Shown here in pieces: positions 40,834 through 46,477 of a stretch of DNA of 46,477 nt. The translations under genes and the position numbers were made by a program. The notes beneath the pieces are model-generated. The model was not told the DNA's origin, ran no database searches, and saw only the letters and a program-made list of their open reading frames with translations. Positions within the stretch are counted from its first letter, which is position 1; each line of letters begins with the position of its first letter. The stretch comes from Candidatus Gastranaerophilales bacterium (GTDB lineage Bacteria; Cyanobacteriota; Vampirovibrionia; Gastranaerophilales; Gastranaerophilaceae): NCBI GenBank assembly GCA_944322785.1, contig CALUPW010000013.1, positions 1 to 46,477 on the forward strand, given 5' to 3'.

Positions 40834-42897
40834 ATGAATAAATTTAACTGTTTTATACGAATTTCTTTGTCTCTTATTTTATTAACATCCAGTTTTGCAA
40901 ATATTGTGTATGCGGTCGATTTACAGACTCCGCCTGATGCAAAAAATACGCAGACAGTATCAAATGATGCAATTCAAGAGGATACAGTATCTTCAAAACT
41001 TCAAAAAAATATAAAAGATGCAATTGTTGAAATTTACGGAAAAGATGACAGCGAAGAAATTTTTAACCGTGTAATGCAGATTGCGGACAAAGCTGTCGCA
41101 AATCGTTCCGAAACTTTAAAACAATCCGATTTAAAGCGGAGTGATGACTGGTATAAAGATGAAATTATTTATATGTTTTATATAGACCAGTTCGGTGTGA
41201 AAAATCCGGATCAAACAAATACATTTAAAGATACTGAAAAAATGTTCGGTTATTTGAAAGATTTGGGCGTAACGACGTTACAAATGCTTCCGTTTGCGGA
41301 TTCGCCGATGCAGGATGCGGGATTTGATGTGAAAGACCCGCGCAATGTCCGAAAAGATCTCGGCGGAATGTCAGAGTTTAAAGATTTTATCAAAGAAGCT
41401 AAAAAGCAGGGTTTTAAAATCAAAGCCGATCTTGTTTTAAATCATTTTTCGCAGGAACATGAGTGGTTCAAATCGATTGAAAAGGGGGATCTATCAAAAC
41501 TTGATTATTTTATCGTAAAAGATGAAATGCCCGAGTATAAAAAATATCAGGATGAAAAGCTCGGAACTGTTGTGGAATATTATGAAAAAGACGGCAAGGT
41601 TTCCAAACGCAGGCTGATTTTCCCTGAAAATACGGAAAACCACTGGCGAAAAGTTACGGTAAACAATAAAGATTACTATTTTTATCATACATTTTATCCG
41701 TTTCAGCTTGATATAAACTGGGAAAATCCCGAAGTTTTATACTATTGTCTTGAAACAATAAGCTACTGGAGTAATCTGGGTATTGATATTTTCCGTATGG
41801 ACGCAATTCCGTATCTTTCAAAAGAACCCGGAACAAATGCGGAAAATCAGCCGAAAACTCATGCAATTATAAGGCTTTTGAGCAATTATATTCAGGCAAC
41901 GGCGCCATCTTCCGTTATTCAGGTGGAAGCCTGTCAGATACCAAAGGATATTCTACCATATTTCGGGAAAGAAAGAACAGTTGATGTTGAAATAAATAAT
42001 ACCCAAAAAGAACTTAAACGAACTGACGAAGCGCAGATTGCATATCATTTCCCGTATATGCCGGCAATCTGGGCAAGTTTGATTACAGGCGACAAAAAAT
42101 ATTTTTATGAAGCAAATAAAGAAACTCCAAAAATTCCGTCAACAGCGGCATGGGGTGTGTTTTTGCGTGTACATGACGAATTAACGCTTGAAATGGTTGA
42201 GCCTCAGGTTCGTGAAATTATTTATAAAGAACTTTCTCCAAAAGGCGCAAGTTTCCGTAAAGGTTTCGGCGTAAGCGGACGTATGGCAAATTTTTTGGAT
42301 AAAGATCCGGACAGAATAGAGCTTGCTTTTTCAATTCTAATGTCGCTTCCTGGAATTCCGATAATATATTACGGCGATGAAGTCGGGGTTGCCAACAATT
42401 TTAAAAACGCTAAAAAATCCGAAGTGAAACGAAAAATTAAACAACGAAATAATAAACTTAAACTGTTAAGCTATTTTGATTCACGAGATATTCACAGAGG
42501 CGAGGTTCCCGCAAAACTCTTTTACGGCTCAACAAAAGATTATTACGAATTTAACAGTAAAGTTTATAAAAAAGTTAAAAACCTCATTCATCTGCGAAAA
42601 TCAATTCCTGCAATGTCACGGGGAGAATTTATTCCGATAAATACAAAATCTCCCGCAAACTTTGCATATATAAGAAAAGATAAAAATCAGCAGATTCTTG
42701 TAATTAACAATCTTTCCGACGAAAAGCTTGTTGCAGAAATTACATTGCCTGTTGAAGTTATTCTTAAAAACAACAGACGGATTACATCATTTAAAAATTT
42801 GATTAATGACGATAATGTAAAAGTTGATTTATCTCTTAAAAATAAAACAATGCATTTAAGAGTGCCGCCATATGGCGTTTTGTGGCTTGAAATATAG
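40834..42897 (+). CDS. Secreted GH13 alpha-amylase family enzyme, trehalose-synthase-like
   Basis: A 687-residue protein with a signal peptide (FIRISLSLILLTSSFANIVYA). The GH13 barrel shows all four conserved regions: DLVLNHFSQEHEWF (region I), GIDIFRMDAIPYL with the nucleophile Asp near 322 (II), VIQVEAC with the acid/base Glu near 364 (III), and LRVHDELTLEMV with the transition-state Asp near 446 (IV). The last block, and YPFQLDINWENPEV, look most like trehalose synthase and related alpha-glucosyl enzymes (usually NHDELTLE). The exact reaction is uncertain, since related sequences hydrolyse or isomerise alpha-glucosides. A small C-terminal beta domain follows. The acyltransferase gene starts 10 bases later. 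Confidence 0.87.
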   Translation: MNKFNCFIRISLSLILLTSSFANIVYAVDLQTPPDAKNTQTVSNDAIQEDTVSSKLQKNIKDAIVEIYGKDDSEEIFNRVMQIADKAVANRSETLKQSDLKRSDDWYKDEIIYMFYIDQFGVKNPDQTNTFKDTEKMFGYLKDLGVTTLQMLPFADSPMQDAGFDVKDPRNVRKDLGGMSEFKDFIKEAKKQGFKIKADLVLNHFSQEHEWFKSIEKGDLSKLDYFIVKDEMPEYKKYQDEKLGTVVEYYEKDGKVSKRRLIFPENTENHWRKVTVNNKDYYFYHTFYPFQLDINWENPEVLYYCLETISYWSNLGIDIFRMDAIPYLSKEPGTNAENQPKTHAIIRLLSNYIQATAPSSVIQVEACQIPKDILPYFGKERTVDVEINNTQKELKRTDEAQIAYHFPYMPAIWASLITGDKKYFYEANKETPKIPSTAAWGVFLRVHDELTLEMVEPQVREIIYKELSPKGASFRKGFGVSGRMANFLDKDPDRIELAFSILMSLPGIPIIYYGDEVGVANNFKNAKKSEVKRKIKQRNNKLKLLSYFDSRDIHRGEVPAKLFYGSTKDYYEFNSKVYKKVKNLIHLRKSIPAMSRGEFIPINTKSPANFAYIRKDKNQQILVINNLSDEKLVAEITLPVEVILKNNRRITSFKNLINDDNVKVDLSLKNKTMHLRVPPYGVLWLEI

Positions 42898-42907
42898 GGG
42901 AATAATT

Positions 42908-44026
42908 ATGAGCGCTCAAACAGATATCCAGCCTAAAAAAACTAAAATTTTGAATTATATCAACGTTTTTCGCGGGCTTGCAATCCTTTTGATAGTTGCA
43001 GGTCACACAATGCAGTTCGGGGATGCCGGATCTTTGACACAAAAGATTTCTGTTGAAGTTTTTGCAGGAGGAACAGCACTTTTCATATTTATTTCCGGCT
43101 TTTTGTTCCAGCATCTTTCCGGCAAATATGAATTCAAAAATTACATGAAAAAAAAATGGACAAATGTTATTCTTCCGTATTTTGTGACTGCAATTCCCGG
43201 AATTCTTTTATGCTTTATGTTTCCGCAATCCTATGGAAATGCCTTTGATGGATTGAATCCTCTTTTACAAATTCCAATGTTTTTAAGCGTCGGCAGGGTT
43301 CATAATACCCCGGCATGGTTCATTCCGATGATTTTTCTGTTCTTTCTTGCAAGCTATCACCTTTTATTGTTTGAAAAGAAAAATATTTTATACAAACTTC
43401 TTGTGCCGCTGTTTGTTGTAACATTGTTGCTTCCCCGTCAGGATGTTGATTACAGCACGGTTCAGGGGCTAAGTTATTCCGCAAAATATCTGGCATATCT
43501 AAAATATGTTTTAGTCGGATTTGTTCATTTCTTTTCAATGTACGTTTTTGGAATGTACTGCTCTAAATACAAAGAAAAAATTGATACATTCTACAAATTC
43601 AGATGGATATACTGGATTTTGATGATTGGAACGGCAATTTTAAACGTGCATTTGTCTATGAATTTTGGAATATCAAACGGAACTGTTTCAAAAGTCTTTT
43701 TGACAATTCTCGTTCTTGCATACCTGAAACATTATGATGAATGGCTTATATCTCATACAAAACTCAATAAAGTTCTTGATTTTATCGCAAAATACAGTTT
43801 CGGAATATTTTTTGTCCACTGGTATTTCTTTTATATGTATAATCAAATATTTCATTTGCCGACAGTTATTCCGACTGCAGAATTCGGACTCGGTACGTGT
43901 ATTTTGATGGTAATATTAAGATTTACGGCGGTTACGTTGATGAGTGTCGGAGCGCTTTATATTGTTAAAAAACTGATTTTAAAAATTAATCCCGAAGCAT
44001 TTACAAGAAGTTATGTCGGGGTTTAA
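42908..44026 (+). CDS. Acyltransferase-3 family membrane protein
   Basis: A 372-residue integral membrane protein with about ten helices. The first (INVFRGLAILLIVAGHTMQF) carries the family's conserved R-G and His, and a WTNVILPYFVTAIPG block follows. It probably moves acyl groups onto an extracellular sugar polymer. I start at the ATG at 42908, preceded by AGGGGA, rather than at an upstream in-frame codon inside the GH13 gene. It is likely co-transcribed with the GH13 enzyme and converges with the L,D-transpeptidase gene with no gap. Confidence 0.88.
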   Translation: MSAQTDIQPKKTKILNYINVFRGLAILLIVAGHTMQFGDAGSLTQKISVEVFAGGTALFIFISGFLFQHLSGKYEFKNYMKKKWTNVILPYFVTAIPGILLCFMFPQSYGNAFDGLNPLLQIPMFLSVGRVHNTPAWFIPMIFLFFLASYHLLLFEKKNILYKLLVPLFVVTLLLPRQDVDYSTVQGLSYSAKYLAYLKYVLVGFVHFFSMYVFGMYCSKYKEKIDTFYKFRWIYWILMIGTAILNVHLSMNFGISNGTVSKVFLTILVLAYLKHYDEWLISHTKLNKVLDFIAKYSFGIFFVHWYFFYMYNQIFHLPTVIPTAEFGLGTCILMVILRFTAVTLMSVGALYIVKKLILKINPEAFTRSYVGV

Positions 44027-44695
44027 TCAGCGGAAATATTTTGTGATAAGAATAAGGTCGCCTTTTTTCACTTCTTTGGCAAGTTTTTTAATAATTCCGT
44101 TGTCCATTCTGATACAGCCTAAAGATGCGTATTTGCCCAGACTTTTCGGGTTGTTGTTGCCGTGTATGAATTCGCCTGTTTTACCGCGGGCGCCGGTTTG
44201 GGGATCGACTGTTTCAAGACAGATTACACGGGGACCGTAATCCCATGGCTTTTTTCGTCTTTTAGTTTTGGGTGAAGCTGTTTTGTAAGGGTAACTTTCA
44301 ACATGGGTAACCACACGGATTCCGGTATCTGTCGGCGAACTTTTTTTACCGCTTGCAACGAGGTATGCGCAGGTGGGTTTTCCGTTCACGTCGTATTGAT
44401 AAAGAATATTTCTGTTTAAATCAACAACAATTGCCGCATTCTTTTTTTCGCCTTTAATTGTAATCTGCGGGCTGGGTGCCTTGTTTAGAATTGAATCTTC
44501 CGTTGTTCCGGTCGGCGGAACAGCATACTGAAAAGTGTCTTTAGCGAGTACCAGAGTATCTTTTGTCATTGTTATTGAATCTTTAGACAAAGTAACTTTA
44601 TTTTGCGCATTTATTGCAGGAGCGCCGAATACTAAGGCCGCAGCTGCAGTTGTTATTCCTAAAATTTTTCTAATCGGGGTAATTGTAATATCCAT
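44027..44695 (-). CDS. L,D-transpeptidase (YkuD family)
   Basis: A 222-residue periplasmic enzyme that forms 3-3 peptidoglycan cross-links or attaches proteins to the wall. The N-terminal stretch (GITTAAAALVFGAPAINA) is a signal peptide. The YkuD domain covers about 75-222, with HGNNNPKSLG (first His, about 178) and ASLGCIRMDNG holding the nucleophile Cys near 193. The residue before Gly-Cys is Leu rather than the common His, which other active members also tolerate (SSGCIR types). No Shine-Dalgarno sequence is visible before the ATG. Confidence 0.9.
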   Translation of the reverse strand: MDITITPIRKILGITTAAAALVFGAPAINAQNKVTLSKDSITMTKDTLVLAKDTFQYAVPPTGTTEDSILNKAPSPQITIKGEKKNAAIVVDLNRNILYQYDVNGKPTCAYLVASGKKSSPTDTGIRVVTHVESYPYKTASPKTKRRKKPWDYGPRVICLETVDPQTGARGKTGEFIHGNNNPKSLGKYASLGCIRMDNGIIKKLAKEVKKGDLILITKYFR

Positions 44696-44766
44696 ATTGT
44701 TTATTAAACCATGAACAAAAAATTTTTTGCCTGAAATTTAAAATTTAGTTTCCGAAAGAGTTGACC

Positions 44767-44803
44767 CGGAGCGGCCTTAAAAACATATAAAAAATGCCGA
44801 TGG
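44767..44803 (-). repeat. tRNA-Leu(CAA) 3'-end repeat, displaced copy
   Basis: A 37-base sequence nearly identical to 44868-44904, exactly 101 bases away. It includes the last 9 or so bases of tRNA-Leu(CAA) (complement of ATGCCGATGG on the plus strand) plus its 3' flank, and begins with the CGGAGCG core of the hairpin element. It shows a duplication that includes the tRNA 3' end. Confidence 0.8.
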
Positions 44804-44815
44804 TCACTCTGCCGA

Positions 44816-44877
44816 ACAAAACAATTAAGTATTGTTTTGTGAGAGGTAAGAACCGGAGGTTCGACTGCGGAGCGACC
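44816..44877 (+). repeat. Hairpin element related to the 149-bp tRNA-Leu repeats
   Basis: A 10-bp perfect stem (ACAAAACAAT/ATTGTTTTGT, 44816-44840) closes on the loop TAAGT, the same loop as in the repeats at 31597-31619 although the stem sequence differs. The tail that follows (GTAAGAACCGGAGGTTC, then GACTGCGGAGCG) aligns with that of the other elements (GTTAACACCGGAACGTG, then AAGCGGAGCG). Confidence 0.75.
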
Positions 44878-44895
44878 TTAAAAATGCATAAAAAA

Positions 44896-44981
44896 TGCCG
44901 ATGGCCGGAGTCGAACCGGCACGTGGGGTGAACCACACCAGATTTTGAGTCTGGCACGTCTACCAATTTCATCACATCGGC
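44896..44981 (-). tRNA. tRNA-Leu (anticodon CAA)
   Basis: An 86-base class II tRNA. Acceptor stem GCCGATG/CATCGGC with discriminator A; D arm with GGTAGAC; anticodon stem CCAGA/TCTGG around CTCAAAA, giving CAA; long variable arm; T arm CCGGTTCGACTCCGG. The 3' CCA is not encoded. Confidence 0.95.
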
Positions 44982-45118
44982 ATAAATATTAAATTCTCAT
45001 GTAAAATTATCCTATCAGAAACATTTTTAAATTTCAATTATTTTTTTATTAAACTTATATCGCAGTTTACACAAAATATCATTGTTATTCAGAACTCGAT
45101 TAAGAGGCTGACTTTTAT

Positions 45119-45145
45119 AAGATTCTGAAACAAGTTCAGCATGAC
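45119..45145. repeat. Small intergenic palindrome
   Basis: CTGAA-ACAAG-TTCAG (45125-45139), followed by CATGACG, is a slightly decayed form of a palindrome seen between genes in many bacterial genomes. It is a probable REP- or MITE-like remnant in the 270-bp gap between tRNA-Leu and the next gene; no gene is seen in that gap. Confidence 0.4.
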
Positions 45146-45252
45146 GTTCAATATAAGTCCTTTTTATTATCTTACTTATTACCCTGTTGTGCGGTTAAGA
45201 AAATTTATAATCCCCGTAAAATATGAATGAAAAAATTAACAGTTGAGGCTTT

Positions 45253-46038
45253 ATGAAAAAAATATTTTTGATTTTTTTGATATACCTGTTTTCGGCAGGG
45301 ATTCCGGTAATCGCAAAAACAGTTGAGGGCGGCGTTTCTACAATGGAGGCTGTCGGAGGAAACAGGGTTCTTGATAATGAAACCAATCAGCCGGTTTCAA
45401 ATGCAAAAGTTTCACTTCCGCTTCTTCAATATAAAACTTATACCGATGAAAACGGCAGATTTCAACTCGGAACGGCCATCAAGGATAAAACGGTTATGTC
45501 TGTTGAAAAAGACGGGTATAGACCATATTCAATGACAATTGACGAAAAATCTTTCGGACATCCTATTGTCGTAAGTATTCAAAAAAGTAATGCGGACGAC
45601 ATAACAATTTCAACACAGATGATGCACCTCGGGGATAACAATTATTCTAAAAACTCTGCAAATTCCGGTGAATTTAGAATTCAAGCAGCAGGTCCTTTTT
45701 ATTCAAAAACTTTCACAATGGCAGCAACAACATTAAACAAAAATAACTTTCTTCTAATCGGTTCCATTATCGGAATAGACAGTGCCATGGCACGAGCAAT
45801 GGGGCAAAATAAAGTCAAAAGTTCCTTTTCAAGCCCGCCGGAGGTATTCTTTAACGGAAATAAAATCGCAGAAATTCATTTGAATGGTGACGGGCAAAAA
45901 ATAAGAATTCCAAATAACTTGATAAGACCGGGCCAGAAAAATGAAATAACCATAAAAACAGGCAGAAATTTGATGCAGACCGCATATATTGATTACGATG
46001 ATATTGAAATTATGAACCTTTCTTTGATAACTGAATAA
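45253..46038 (+). CDS. Secreted protein with carboxypeptidase regulatory-like domain
   Basis: A 261-residue protein with a signal peptide (FLIFLIYLFSAGIPVIA). Residues about 33-110 form a carboxypeptidase-D regulatory-like (CarboxypepD_reg) beta-sandwich: VLDNETNQPVSNAKVSLP, then YTDENGRFQLG and VMSVEKDGYRPY. The rest is beta-rich (RIPNNLIRPGQKNEITIKT) and may be a second, carbohydrate- or surface-binding domain. These domains act as rigid modules in surface and envelope proteins. It is probably periplasmic or surface-exposed; the partner is unknown. It stands alone, with repeats beyond it. Confidence 0.82.
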   Translation: MKKIFLIFLIYLFSAGIPVIAKTVEGGVSTMEAVGGNRVLDNETNQPVSNAKVSLPLLQYKTYTDENGRFQLGTAIKDKTVMSVEKDGYRPYSMTIDEKSFGHPIVVSIQKSNADDITISTQMMHLGDNNYSKNSANSGEFRIQAAGPFYSKTFTMAATTLNKNNFLLIGSIIGIDSAMARAMGQNKVKSSFSSPPEVFFNGNKIAEIHLNGDGQKIRIPNNLIRPGQKNEITIKTGRNLMQTAYIDYDDIEIMNLSLITE

Positions 46039-46192
46039 AAAAAAACGCGCCCTTGAGGGCCGCATAAAAGGGAAAAAAGGAAATGAAATTGAAAAGTATA
46101 TAAAATCGCAAAAGATTAAAGGTATAAAGTTTTTGCGATAGTTTTTTTAGTTCTCCTGTAACTGTGTATAACGTTTGAAATTAGTTTTTTTA

Positions 46193-46297
46193 GATTGTAC
46201 GAATACTTTGAAAAAGGGGCCACAAAGCAGTCTTTGCAAAGTGTAGGTTATTTACATGTCATCGGATTATTGCTTTGTCCTCCGCAGTTGCTCGCAG
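46193..46297. repeat. 105-bp direct repeat, copy 1
   Basis: Starts GATTGTACGAATACTTTG and ends GTTGCTCGCAG; it differs from copy 2 at two visible positions. Inside are inverted repeats ACAAAGCA (46221) and TGCTTTGT (46271) and a palindromic CTTTGCAAAG. A second GTTGCTCGCAG occurs alone at 46318-46328. Confidence 0.88.
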
Positions 46298-46372
46298 TAT
46301 TTTACTAACATAAAATAGTTGCTCGCAGAGCTTTTGCGCAGTTTTTCACCAGCGCCCTGTATTGAGTTTTGG

Positions 46373-46477
46373 GATTGTACGAATACTTTGAAAAAGCGGT
46401 CACAAAGCAGTCTTTGCAAAGTGTAGGTTATTTACATGTCATCGGATTATTGCTTTGTCCTCCGCAGTTGCTCGCAG
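46373..46477. repeat. 105-bp direct repeat, copy 2 (reaches window end)
   Basis: Second copy, 180 bases from the first. The window ends with it, so further copies may follow. The 75-base spacer differs from the flanks of copy 1 and includes a TTTGCGCAGTTTTTCACC stretch with no open frame. Confidence 0.88.

Noticed and set aside
44100..44130. L,D-transpeptidase inactive because Leu replaces His in the SHGC motif
   Set aside because: That position varies in working family members (for example SSGCIR); the Cys, Arg and upstream His are present.
44745..44975. Minus-strand open frame of 76 codons
   Set aside because: It runs through tRNA-Leu(CAA) and its duplicated 3' end; the tRNA explains the sequence.

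Overview
The window comes from a low-GC bacterium with a diderm envelope: it encodes a TolC-type outer-membrane efflux protein, an AsmA-family protein, an L,D-transpeptidase and a two-partner-secretion type adhesin. The mixture of envelope genes, families of lineage-specific small proteins and recurring N-terminal extensions resembles the Gastranaerophilales/Vampirovibrionia (Melainabacteria) of animal guts. That is an inference from protein style, not something the sequence proves.

Region 1 (1-15.95 kb) is an accessory island. It holds an orphan phage terminase pair, a WYL-domain regulator, an RtcB RNA ligase behind a small HTH-like gene, an XRE regulator, two tandem DUF1643 genes, a Fic protein, a tandem AAA+ ATPase, and a two-gene module of a 1422-residue helicase-nuclease and a DEDDh exonuclease-BRCT protein. 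It ends in what looks like the decayed 3' end of a tyrosine integrase at 15.8-15.9 kb, just before core genes begin.

The main discovery candidate lies in this island. Five transcription units (the WYL gene, the 114-residue protein plus rtcB, both DUF1643 genes, and the AAA+ ATPase) share one promoter design. A 13-bp element, GTCYG-N-A-NNN-GAC, is followed by exactly 12 bp and then a -10 hexamer (TAGAAT, TATACT, TATAAT, TAAGAT, TAAGAT). The element sits where the -35 box should be and no normal -35 is present. This suggests a small activator-dependent regulon, most simply run by the autoregulated WYL protein, that links RNA ligation, an AAA+ machine and DUF1643 proteins in a stress or defence response.

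Region 2 (16-31.4 kb) is mostly housekeeping and envelope: a DXS-like enzyme, paired membrane proteins, a YhcH-family protein, a transketolase N-terminal subunit, a TagA/WecG glycosyltransferase, a C_GCAxxG_C_C protein, two secreted proteins (one with WG repeats), AsmA, DUF2023, an overlapping operon of acyltransferase, nucleotidyltransferase and TolC, and Hsp20.

Region 3 (31.4-46.5 kb) is rich in repeats and surface proteins. Two 149-bp tandem repeats, each starting with a copy of the tRNA 5' end, precede tRNA-Leu(CAG). A related hairpin element lies next to tRNA-Leu(CAA) at 44.8 kb; the two versions have different stem sequences but the same loop. A roughly 1636-residue filamentous-haemagglutinin-type adhesin ends, unexpectedly, in a (Asp-Pro)n linker and a PilZ domain with intact c-di-GMP motifs. 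Divergent from it is an unrecognised 1106-residue protein with a Tyr-Ser-Gly repeat region between two glycine-zipper segments. A secreted GH13 enzyme, a second acyltransferase, an L,D-transpeptidase and a secreted carboxypeptidase-regulatory-like protein follow. The window ends inside a 105-bp repeat with a 180-bp period.
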